Source: Cognataquiflexum rubidum
GTDB lineage: Bacteria > Bacteroidota > Bacteroidia > Cytophagales > Cyclobacteriaceae
Length of the DNA: 64,000 bases
Direction: 5' to 3'
Assembly: GCF_022538115.1 (NCBI RefSeq)
Contig: NZ_JAKZAL010000010.1
Location: 62,001 to 126,000 of the forward strand
The notes under the pieces were generated by a model. The model was not told the origin of the DNA, searched no databases, and saw only the letters and a program-made list of their open reading frames with translations. Made by a program: the position numbers and the translations under genes. Position 1 is the first letter of the stretch, and each line of letters opens with the position of its first letter. This document shows positions 54,577 to 62,313 of the stretch, in pieces.

Positions 54577-54604
54577 AATAAGACCGACAATAGTCGGCCT
54601 TATT
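54577..54604 (-). terminator. Intrinsic terminator of pgk
   Basis: On the minus strand a 12-bp stem (AATAAGGCCGAC/GTCGGTCTTATT, one G-U pair) with a 4-nt loop runs into TTTTTTCTC. It lies 36 nt past the pgk stop. Confidence 0.88.
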
Positions 54605-54639
54605 GCTTAATCTATTCACTTACTTACAATTAGCTTTTA

Positions 54640-55839
54640 TCAAGGCATCAAAGCTGCCACACCCGGCAATACTTTGCCTTCCATGTGTTCTAGCAAAGCA
54701 CCTCCACCGGTAGACACATAAGATACTTTGTCGCCAAAACCGAATTTGTTGACTGCCGCAGCTGAATCACCGCCTCCGATGAGGGAAAATGCCCCTGCTT
54801 CGGTAGCATCAGCGATAGCTTGGGCCACAGACACAGTTCCATTTAGGAAACTACTCATTTCAAAAACACCCATCGGGCCGTTCCAAAGAATGGTTTTAGA
54901 ATTTTTGATGACATCTCCGAATAATTTTCTTGTTTCCGGTCCGATATCCAATCCCATCCAGTTGTCAGGAATTTCTCCTGCTTTGGCCAAACCCTGTTCG
55001 GCATCATTGGCAAAAGCCTTAGAAGTAACCGTATCCAATGGAAGGATGATTTTCACTCCTTTTTGCTCCGCTTTTTTCATCAACTCCAACACATAGTCCA
55101 ACTTATCAGGCTCACAGAGAGAATCTCCGATCTTGCCACCTTTGGCCTTGGAAAAAGTATAGGACATTCCGCCGCCGATGATTAAGTTGTCGACTTTGTC
55201 CAATAACCTTTCGATGATCAAAATTTTATCAGAAATCTTTGCGCCGCCCATGATGGCAGTATATGGTCGCTCAGGATGTTCAAGGACTTTGTCAGAATTA
55301 TCAAGCTCTGAAATCATCAGATAACCGGCAGCTTTGGTGTTGAAAAATTTGGCAATCACAGCCGTGGAAGCATGCGCACGGTGTGCGGTGCCAAAAGCAT
55401 CATTCACATACACATCACCCAATTTGGAAAGCTTTTCTGCAAAAGCTTCATCTCCTTTTTCTTCTTCTTTGTAAAACCTGAGATTTTCAAGCAAAAGCAC
55501 TTCCCCCGGTTTCAAGCCTGCAGCCAGGTTTTTGGCTTCCTCTCCGATACAGTCAGGAGCAAATTTCACAGATTGTCCAACTAATTTTTGGAGATTGTTA
55601 ATAACATGTTTTAGGGAATATTTCTCCACAGGACCATCTTTTGGCCTTCCAAGATGCGACATCAGGATCACTGAACCGCCGTCCTTTAATATTTTCTCGA
55701 TCGTGGGAATGGCCGCACTGATTCGGGTGTCGTCTGTTACATTTTGGTGCTCATCCAAAGGGACATTAAAATCTACCCTGACAAGGGCTTTTTTACCCTT
55801 AAAATCAATATTGTCCACACTTTTGATTCTGTTGTTCAT
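54640..55839 (-). CDS. pgk: Phosphoglycerate kinase
   Basis: The 399-residue glycolytic enzyme transfers phosphate from 1,3-bisphosphoglycerate to ADP. Signatures are [13 protein letters not shown] (residues 14-26), [29 protein letters not shown] (nucleotide site) and [13 protein letters not shown] near the C-terminus. The length is normal. It is followed by a textbook terminator and preceded by a 218-bp repeat-bearing gap, so it is probably monocistronic. Confidence 0.97.
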   Translation of the reverse strand: MNNRIKSVDNIDFKGKKALVRVDFNVPLDEHQNVTDDTRISAAIPTIEKILKDGGSVILMSHLGRPKDGPVEKYSLKHVINNLQKLVGQSVKFAPDCIGEEAKNLAAGLKPGEVLLLENLRFYKEEEKGDEAFAEKLSKLGDVYVNDAFGTAHRAHASTAVIAKFFNTKAAGYLMISELDNSDKVLEHPERPYTAIMGGAKISDKILIIERLLDKVDNLIIGGGMSYTFSKAKGGKIGDSLCEPDKLDYVLELMKKAEQKGVKIILPLDTVTSKAFANDAEQGLAKAGEIPDNWMGLDIGPETRKLFGDVIKNSKTILWNGPMGVFEMSSFLNGTVSVAQAIADATEAGAFSLIGGGDSAAAVNKFGFGDKVSYVSTGGGALLEHMEGKVLPGVAALMP

Positions 55840-55880
55840 GTTTATTGTTGTTTAAAAGGTTTTGAAGATTAAAGAAAGTT

Positions 55881-56050
55881 AGAAGTAGGAAGTTTGGAAG
55901 TAAGAAGTTGGAAGTAAGAGGTAAGAAGTTGTTGGTAAATTCTTGATTTTGACTTTTCATAAAATTCTGAAAACTAGAATCCTGATACTGATAAACTGAC
56001 CACGGCAAACTGTAAAACTGATCACTGACCTCTGTAAAACTGACCACTGA
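55881..56050. repeat. GAAGT repeat tract and ACTGA repeat tract upstream of pgk
   Basis: 55881-55930 is a degenerate (GGAAGTAA) tract like that at 1-78. 55987-56050 repeats units of the form GTAAAACTGACCACTG. Both are low-complexity dispersed sequences within the gap between pgk and the Sua5 gene. Confidence 0.7.
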
Positions 56051-56057
56051 AACCTGC

Positions 56058-57020
56058 CTATTGCACAGCCGCTCTCCGCAGTCTGTCATTGATCGCCCTA
56101 CCCAATCCTTCCTCAGGCAAAAGCTCTGATAAAATTACGGAAACATCCATGGTATCCAAAGCCCGCATGGCTGCAAATAGATTTTTTGCTGCTTCATTCA
56201 AATCCTTTGTTTGGCTCAATTGGATTTGTTTGGATCGATCTAGGGATGGAAATTTTTGATGGAAGGATAAAATCGCGAATGGAATTCCTTTTGCGGAATA
56301 TTCCAAAACAAGATCTTCCAATTTACCAAGAATAAATGGTTTTGTTGGGGAATAATGGCTCTTGAGCATTCCCGGTGACTTTGGATTGGAGCTCGAATGC
56401 GTCATTACTTTCACTTCGCCGACCACTTCTCGGATGGCATTCAGGTCCAATCCTCCCAAACGGTAGACGGTCACTTCCCCTTCTTCCAATCCCACGATGG
56501 TACTTTCCAGTCCGACTTCACAGTCTCCTCCGTCTAGGATATAAGCTATTTTATCTCCCAATTGGTCATTGACATGGATTGCTTTGGTAGGACTGATGTA
56601 GCCAAAGGGATTGGCACTCGGCGCTGCCAAAGGAAAATCCAATTCTGACAATAGCTCGTTGGTCAGTGGATGACTCGGCACTCTTACTGCCACGGTATCC
56701 AACCCGCTTGTAACCAAATCAGGTACAATTTCCTTTTTTGGCAGAAGCAAAGTCAGTGGCCCAGGCCAAAATTTTGACGCCAATAGATTTAAAGGAAAAG
56801 GGATTTCTTTGACAAAATCATGGACCCGTTCCATCGCGGAAGTATGCAAGATCAAAGGATCAAAATCCGGTCGGTTTTTGGTTGCAAAAATCATGGCCAC
56901 AGCATCAGAATCGAGGGCATTGCCTGCCAATCCATATACCGTTTCAGTGGGGATTCCGACCAATTTTCCTTGCTCGAGCAGGGTTTTTGCTTTCGATATG
57001 TCCTTACCGATTGTGGCCAT
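56058..57020 (-). CDS. L-threonylcarbamoyladenylate synthase (Sua5/YrdC type)
   Basis: The 320-residue enzyme makes threonylcarbamoyl-AMP for the t6A modification of tRNA. The YrdC domain (about 8-195) shows GIPTETVYGLAG, FATKNRPDFDPL, WPGPLTLLLP, RVPSHP and APSANPFGYISPT. A C-terminal Sua5 domain (about 210-320) marks the long form. It is an essential-type housekeeping gene. Its start overlaps the stop of the TPR lipoprotein gene by 1 nt at 57020, indicating co-transcription. Confidence 0.93.
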   Translation of the reverse strand: MATIGKDISKAKTLLEQGKLVGIPTETVYGLAGNALDSDAVAMIFATKNRPDFDPLILHTSAMERVHDFVKEIPFPLNLLASKFWPGPLTLLLPKKEIVPDLVTSGLDTVAVRVPSHPLTNELLSELDFPLAAPSANPFGYISPTKAIHVNDQLGDKIAYILDGGDCEVGLESTIVGLEEGEVTVYRLGGLDLNAIREVVGEVKVMTHSSSNPKSPGMLKSHYSPTKPFILGKLEDLVLEYSAKGIPFAILSFHQKFPSLDRSKQIQLSQTKDLNEAAKNLFAAMRALDTMDVSVILSELLPEEGLGRAINDRLRRAAVQ

Positions 57021-57730
57021 TATTCCTTACAAAAATCGTCTATCCAGGTTTTTGCCTCCGCATATCCTAAACTCAAGGCAAGCTTGAGATTGGCACAACC
57101 GTCTTCTTTCTGACCGAAAGCACTCATCTGCGTCACACCCAAAAGGTAATAGGCCGCTCCGTTTTGCTTGTCAAGGTTGACGGTATTGATCAGTGAGTTG
57201 ATGGCTGAGACAGGGTCATTGTTGCCCAATTGGGCTTTTGCTTTGTTGAATTGTGCCAAGGCATTGTTTGGATCGGCCTGTAGCGCCACATCAAAATCGA
57301 AGATGGCATCTTCATATTGTTCCAAAGCCAATAAGGCAAGCCCTCTGTTGTAGTAGATGTCGTTTTGTTTTGGATCGAGTCCATTGGCAGTATTGTAATC
57401 CAACAGGGCTTCTTTATAGGATTTTTTCTCCAAATAGGCATTGCCTCTGTTGAAGTAAGGTTTGTAAGAAGTGGAATCCACATCAATTGAAGCTGAAAAA
57501 GAGGCTATGGCTTCATCAAATTTACTTTGTTGGAAAAGGGCAACACCTTTGGCATTCAGTGCTGTGGTATTTGCAGGATTTTTTTCGATGGTCCTGTCAA
57601 AGAACCCAATGGCTTTGTCATATTGCTCGGTTTCCATCATTTTGATTCCCTCATCAAAGAGCTCTTGCTCGGAAGGACTACAGGACCAAAACGAGATGAT
57701 GGCCATCAGCCAAAAGAGATTTTTTTTCAC
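57020..57730 (-). CDS. TPR-repeat lipoprotein
   Basis: The 236-residue lipoprotein has a lipobox ending at Cys17 (AIISFWSC). About five tetratricopeptide repeats follow between residues 25 and 200, visible as ALNAKGVALFQQSKFDEAI, YFNRGNAYLEKKSYKEAL and YYNRGLALLALEQYEDAI at 34-residue spacing. Such proteins are protein-binding scaffolds in the periplasm; the partner is unknown. It forms an operon with the Sua5 gene downstream (1-nt overlap). Confidence 0.88.
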   Translation of the reverse strand: MKKNLFWLMAIISFWSCSPSEQELFDEGIKMMETEQYDKAIGFFDRTIEKNPANTTALNAKGVALFQQSKFDEAIASFSASIDVDSTSYKPYFNRGNAYLEKKSYKEALLDYNTANGLDPKQNDIYYNRGLALLALEQYEDAIFDFDVALQADPNNALAQFNKAKAQLGNNDPVSAINSLINTVNLDKQNGAAYYLLGVTQMSAFGQKEDGCANLKLALSLGYAEAKTWIDDFCKE

Positions 57731-57760
57731 GGTAGTTTAATTTTGGGCAAAGATAAAGAA

Positions 57761-58210
57761 TTATGCCTCTTTGGAAGATTCTCCCAACAATTTTGAAGCA
57801 TAGTCTTTTGGCACCGAAACGGGACGCATGGTCTGCATGTCTACAAACACCATGATGGTGGAAGCTTGGGCAAAGATTTTATCCCCGCCGTCTTTTGATT
57901 TCCCCATCAATACCTGCTCCAATACAAAGGAAGTATTCCCGATTCCGGTACATTTTACGTAGACATCGGGCCTATCTTCGACATGGATAGGAGTCCGATA
58001 GTCAATGTTGATATTGGCTACTACCGTACCTACTTTTAAAATATCCCATTCGCAGACCCTGAATAAAAATTCTGCTCTGGCATGCTCAAAATAATTGAAA
58101 TAGATCCCGTTGTTGACATGCATATAGCCATCGATATCCGAAAAACGGACCTGGATCGGGACTGAAAAAGAAAAAGAGGACAGTACATCCTCCGGTTGAT
58201 ATTTATTCAT
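57761..58210 (-). CDS. Acyl-CoA thioesterase, hot-dog fold (4HBT)
   Basis: The 149-residue protein starts at the ATG at 58210 (MNKYQPEDV). The in-frame extension to 58300 is basic and low in similarity, so I reject it. The 4HBT signature RFSDIDGYMHVNNGIYFNYF carries the catalytic Asp and the His-Val-Asn-Asn motif. The length is typical. It should hydrolyse a small or medium acyl-CoA in the cytosol; the acyl group is unknown. It precedes the TPR and Sua5 genes on the same strand with a 30-bp gap. Confidence 0.88.
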   Translation of the reverse strand: MNKYQPEDVLSSFSFSVPIQVRFSDIDGYMHVNNGIYFNYFEHARAEFLFRVCEWDILKVGTVVANINIDYRTPIHVEDRPDVYVKCTGIGNTSFVLEQVLMGKSKDGGDKIFAQASTIMVFVDMQTMRPVSVPKDYASKLLGESSKEA

Positions 58211-58316
58211 GGATAAAATATTATATGTATGTTCGCAATGATGCCAGTTGATAGGATACCTATTCAAATTCTGGTTTGCAGACTTAATTGCCCGGTACAT
58301 CCGTCTTCCGACTTCG

Positions 58317-58334
58317 TTCCGATAGCTATCGGAA
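58317..58334. repeat. 18-bp perfect palindrome
   Basis: TTCCGATAGCTATCGGAA is a perfect palindrome in the gap between the thioesterase and NUDIX genes. It is preceded by GTCTTCCGACTTCG and followed by ATTCCGTCCC, units of the GACGGAAGAC repeat family also seen near 34841 and 38661. Confidence 0.8.
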
Positions 58335-58405
58335 TTCCGTCCCGTTTGAAGAAAAATATAGGGTTAATAGCAAAGAAGAGGATACCCATCTAAAATATTT
58401 TCTGC

Positions 58406-58957
58406 TTACATCAAAATTTCGGATTTGGAGGTTTTTTCCAACATCCTCAAAATTGATGGATTCGGACCGACCATATCTTCCACTGCATCAAACTGGATCC
58501 AAGCAAGGTCTTTACTTTCTTCTGAAATCTGCAAAGGCTCGTTCATTTCGGCCTCAAACAAAAAACGCACATCATAATGAAAATGCTCAGGTACATCGCC
58601 CCTTTGTGGAATCGTGTGCCTGTCGATGTCAAAAATCCTGGAATCGACAATCCTCAGAGATGTCAAGCCGCTTTCTTCCTGTGCTTCTGCCATCGCCACT
58701 TCCAAGAGATTTTCATGCCCATCAGCATGCCCTCCAAGTTGGAGCCATTTATTGAGCTTTCGGTGTAAAGTCAGAAGGGTATGCGTTCTTCTCTTATTGA
58801 CAATCCAAGCAGATCCGGTAAAATGTCCCTCCAATCTTTTTCTTACAAAAGCATTGTCATCGAAAGTCAACTCGATAAAATCTTCCACAAAAGACGATTC
58901 ATCTTCAAAGGGCGTTCTGTAATTTTCTAAATTTTCTCTAAGTGATTTCCGGTCCAT
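58406..58957 (-). CDS. NUDIX hydrolase
   Basis: The 183-residue hydrolase starts at the ATG at 58957 (MDRKSLRENLENY), 1 nt after the upstream gene's stop. A longer reading from 59089 overlaps that gene and is rejected. The Nudix box spans GGHADGHENLLEVAMAEAQE with ESGL following; the usual Arg before the first catalytic Glu is Ala, while the Glu residues are kept. It should cleave a nucleoside diphosphate linked to another moiety, with Mg. The substrate is not readable. It is the distal gene of the recQ-hypothetical-nudix group. Confidence 0.85.
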   Translation of the reverse strand: MDRKSLRENLENYRTPFEDESSFVEDFIELTFDDNAFVRKRLEGHFTGSAWIVNKRRTHTLLTLHRKLNKWLQLGGHADGHENLLEVAMAEAQEESGLTSLRIVDSRIFDIDRHTIPQRGDVPEHFHYDVRFLFEAEMNEPLQISEESKDLAWIQFDAVEDMVGPNPSILRMLEKTSKSEILM

Positions 58958-58958
58958 A

Positions 58959-59552
58959 CTAAGGGTAAGTTTGAAATAATTCATCGATAAACTGGTCAAA
59001 TGGCTTTGCATCCTGATACAAATGGTCTGAATAGACCGTGACCAAAACTTTGAGGAAGCTGGGTTTATCGTTGATATTGACCTTTTCAATGCTCACATTG
59101 CCAAACATCTGGTCAATCTTTTGGGAAAAATCAGTGCTACTCAGGGGTGGCTTGAAATACTGTTTTTCAGTAGTCCTGACATTTTCCTGAATTTCCTCCA
59201 TTTTTCTGTCCAGACTTACACGATGATATCCCAAATCTAACATTCGTCTGCCAAAAGCAAAGAAAAGATGGGAAAAAGTTTTTTCGTCCAAAGGGCTTTC
59301 AAAAGAAACCGCAAATCCATTGGCATATGGAGAATTGAGGATATGCACCTCAGGGGAACCCGTGATTCCTGACTTTTTGAAATGGTAATTTTTATTGATG
59401 AGCTTCAGCGTCGCCATCCCCTCCTCTGATTCCATCCAATTCGCGACCATGTCCTTTTCCCCTTCGGATTGGGAAAAATTCTCTTTCACGTTCATGGGAG
59501 CTGATTTTTTAGGAAATAATTTTCCCAAAATATCATCAATAAATGAGGCCAT
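58959..59552 (-). CDS. Conserved hypothetical protein
   Basis: The 197-residue soluble protein has no signal peptide, membrane segment or motif that I recognise. Its first 60 residues are charged and low in complexity (KKSAPMNVKENFSQSEGEKD), and the rest looks alpha/beta. It overlaps the recQ stop by 1 nt and is followed after 1 nt by the NUDIX gene. The tight packing argues that it is real and co-expressed with recQ. No function is proposed. Confidence 0.75.
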   Translation of the reverse strand: MASFIDDILGKLFPKKSAPMNVKENFSQSEGEKDMVANWMESEEGMATLKLINKNYHFKKSGITGSPEVHILNSPYANGFAVSFESPLDEKTFSHLFFAFGRRMLDLGYHRVSLDRKMEEIQENVRTTEKQYFKPPLSSTDFSQKIDQMFGNVSIEKVNINDKPSFLKVLVTVYSDHLYQDAKPFDQFIDELFQTYP

Positions 59553-61462
59553 CAGTGTTTGATTTTATAGGTGCCGTTTGGTTCTGTCATGATCAATCCT
59601 TCCTCCTCGAGTTCTCTCAAAATCCTGACTGTAAAAGGATCGTTTTTCAGGCCGGGGATTTCATGGATTTGATGAAGGGAAAACAAGGTTCCTCCACTTA
59701 AAGTTTGAATAATCTTTTTTCTGACCCTTTCTGCTTCGGTGTCATGGTGCTTCCGGTTTTCCAGACAGACATCGCAAATTCCGCAAAAGTCATCTCCCCC
59801 TTCCCCAAAATAAGAGGAGATCTGATTTGCGCGGCAGAGGGAAACGTTCTTGATAAAGCCTACCATCGATTTGGCTTTGGAAATGGCGTTTTGCCTCCTC
59901 TCCTCAATTCTCTTGGAATTCAACGGAAGCTTTCCGGCATCAAATCTTGCTGTCAAAAAAGTGATTTGGGGTTTGTCTTTTCTGGGATGGTAAGCCAAAA
60001 TCCCAACCTGATCCAGGTAATCGAGTTGTTTGATCAGGTCGGACTCTTCCATCTTGGCGTTTTTTGCCACTTTGGATTCTTGGATTTTGAGGTATTCGAC
60101 AAAAAGCTCCCCGCCATAGGTCCGCATCAAGACTTTGATCAACGGGTCCAATTTGGCATTGGCGATCTGAAATTCGTATAGTTTGCTTTGGTCAACCAAA
60201 AAATGAATAGTCGAAGGTGAATAAAATCCTTCATTCAGTTCCAGAAACCCTTCTTCTTGCAGTACCTTCAAGGCATTGTATGTTGTCAGCAAATCAAGCC
60301 CATAAGTTGACGTAAAGGAAGACATGTCAAAATCATAACTGACCATAAAACCACTTCCCACAGCAATCCGATATTGATTGGCCAGACTTTGGTAAACTTT
60401 TTTTAAAAAATCAATTGGAGGATAAGCCATTGCTGCACGCTCCTCCAAGACCATCATGTCCTGCTCATTGGTGAGCAAAACACCATAAGCCTTGTGTTCG
60501 TCCCGCCCTGCACGGCCAGCTTCCTGATAGTAGTTTTCGAGGTTTTCGGGCAGGTCCATATGGATGACTGACCTGACATCCGGCTTGTCGATACCCATCC
60601 CAAAAGCATTGGTGGCAACGATGACCCGGATTTGGTTTTTCTTCCATTCATTTTGCCGCTTGTCTCTCGTCTCATTGTCTAGGCCAGCATGGTAAAAACT
60701 TGCCGAAATCCCCATTTGATTGAGCACATTGGCGATATCCTTGGTGCCTTTCCGGTTTCTGACATAGATAATGGCCGAGCCGGGGATTTTATTCAAAATC
60801 TCAATGGCTTTTTCCAGTTTGTTTTCTACTAATCTTACCGAATAGCTGAGGTTTTTGCGGGAAAAAGAACGGACAAAGACCGATGGTTTTTTGAGCTCCA
60901 ACTTCTCAATGATGTCTGCCTTTACTTTCAAAGTAGCGGAAGCAGTCAGGGCAAGACATGGAACATTCGGGTGAAATTCACGGATCAGCGCAATCTCCAA
61001 ATAAGGCGGTCTGAAATCATATCCCCATTGTGAGATGCAATGCGCTTCATCAACAGCGATCAGATTGACCTTCATTTTTTTGAAGCGCTCAATAAAAATC
61101 TCGGTTTTGAGCCGCTCCGGGGAAACGTAAAGGAACTTGTAATTGCCGTAAATGCAGTTGTCCAAGATGGTATCGATCTCTCTTTTTCCCATCCCTGAAT
61201 AAATCGCTGCTGCCAAAACCCCCTTTTTCCGAAGGTTGTCCACCTGATCTTTCATCAATGCAATCAGCGGGCTCACCACCACACAGATTCCGTCCATCGT
61301 CAATGCAGGAACCTGAAAACATATGGATTTTCCCCCACCGGTGGGCAAAAGTGCAAGAGTATCCTTTCCTTCCAAAACAGAAAGCACGATCTCCAACTGA
61401 ACAGGACGGAAGTCACTGTATCCAAAAACCGTACTGAGAATATGGAAAGCCTTTTCTCTCAA
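59552..61462 (-). CDS. recQ: ATP-dependent DNA helicase, RecQ family
   Basis: The 636-residue 3'-5' DNA helicase has Walker A TGGGKS (41-46), a DEAH box in AVDEAHCISQWGYDFR (about 137), the arginine-finger motif VI in YYQEAGRAGRD, a zinc-binding domain with four Cys (CRANQIS...CGICDVC) and a C-terminal winged helix ending near 636. I see no HRDC domain, so it is a short form. It acts in replication-fork repair and recombination. It begins 1 nt after the enoyl-CoA hydratase stop, so the two are co-transcribed. Confidence 0.95.
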   Translation of the reverse strand: MREKAFHILSTVFGYSDFRPVQLEIVLSVLEGKDTLALLPTGGGKSICFQVPALTMDGICVVVSPLIALMKDQVDNLRKKGVLAAAIYSGMGKREIDTILDNCIYGNYKFLYVSPERLKTEIFIERFKKMKVNLIAVDEAHCISQWGYDFRPPYLEIALIREFHPNVPCLALTASATLKVKADIIEKLELKKPSVFVRSFSRKNLSYSVRLVENKLEKAIEILNKIPGSAIIYVRNRKGTKDIANVLNQMGISASFYHAGLDNETRDKRQNEWKKNQIRVIVATNAFGMGIDKPDVRSVIHMDLPENLENYYQEAGRAGRDEHKAYGVLLTNEQDMMVLEERAAMAYPPIDFLKKVYQSLANQYRIAVGSGFMVSYDFDMSSFTSTYGLDLLTTYNALKVLQEEGFLELNEGFYSPSTIHFLVDQSKLYEFQIANAKLDPLIKVLMRTYGGELFVEYLKIQESKVAKNAKMEESDLIKQLDYLDQVGILAYHPRKDKPQITFLTARFDAGKLPLNSKRIEERRQNAISKAKSMVGFIKNVSLCRANQISSYFGEGGDDFCGICDVCLENRKHHDTEAERVRKKIIQTLSGGTLFSLHQIHEIPGLKNDPFTVRILRELEEEGLIMTEPNGTYKIKH

Positions 61463-61463
61463 T

Positions 61464-62240
61464 TTACCATTTGATTTGCTCTTTGTTCAAAAATGCGGTG
61501 ACGCCTTTTTTGCAATCATCTGTTCCTCTTGCCTTGGCATTCATAGAAGCTGCATATTCCAAAGCCTCTTCCAAAGTCCTTTCCTGCACCCTTCCGATCA
61601 TTTCTTTGGTCAGCGACATGGCTTCACCCGAGTTTTGTTCAATCAGTTTTTGTGCAAAACCATAGACCTTTTCTTCCAATTCGGCGGCTTCGACCACCCT
61701 GTTGATCAGTCCCATGGATTGGGCATAGGTAGCAGAAATCAGGTCTCCTTCCAGCAGCAGCTGCTTGGCTTTGCCTTCACCGAGTTTCCGAAGGAGAAAA
61801 ACCATGACAATCGCGGGAATAAATCCGATTTTGACTTCAGTATAACCAAATTTTGCTTCGGAAACGGCAAATGAAAAATCACAGATACTTGCCAAGCCAC
61901 ATCCTCCAGCCAAGGCATGTCCCTGAATCTGCGCAATGATGACCTTGGGAAAAGTATAAATTTTGTGAAAAAGGTCTTTAAGGCCACGGCTGTCAATCAG
62001 GTTTTCTTCGAAAGAATTAAACTGAAGAGCATGTAGTGCCGCAAGGTCTGCACCGGAACAAAAGACTTTTCCTTCGGCTTTGATAACAATTACCTTGACA
62101 GCATCATCCCTTTCAAAATCCGTCAGTGCAGCATCAAGATAAGCGATCATTTCGCCGTTTAAAGCATTTCTTTTTTCGGGTCTGTTGAGGATAATGTAAC
62201 CTATCCTGTCTTTGATCTGCGTTATTATCGGTTGGTCCAT
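61464..62240 (-). CDS. Enoyl-CoA hydratase/isomerase family protein
   Basis: The 258-residue crotonase-fold protein has oxyanion-hole regions VFCSGADLAALHAL and GHALAGGCGLASICDF, and the C-terminal EALEYAASMNAKARGTDDCKKGVTAFL typical of the family. Length and motifs suit a hydratase acting on an enoyl-CoA, but the reaction (hydration, isomerisation or other) cannot be decided by eye. It lies 73 bp from comEC and 1 nt from recQ, all on the minus strand. Confidence 0.9.
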   Translation of the reverse strand: MDQPIITQIKDRIGYIILNRPEKRNALNGEMIAYLDAALTDFERDDAVKVIVIKAEGKVFCSGADLAALHALQFNSFEENLIDSRGLKDLFHKIYTFPKVIIAQIQGHALAGGCGLASICDFSFAVSEAKFGYTEVKIGFIPAIVMVFLLRKLGEGKAKQLLLEGDLISATYAQSMGLINRVVEAAELEEKVYGFAQKLIEQNSGEAMSLTKEMIGRVQERTLEEALEYAASMNAKARGTDDCKKGVTAFLNKEQIKW

Positions 62241-62313
62241 GGCGAAGGGAAATTCTTTGAGCTTGTGAAAATCGATAATTGAAAGATAGCCGACTGCTTT
62301 TGCTCTTCCAAGA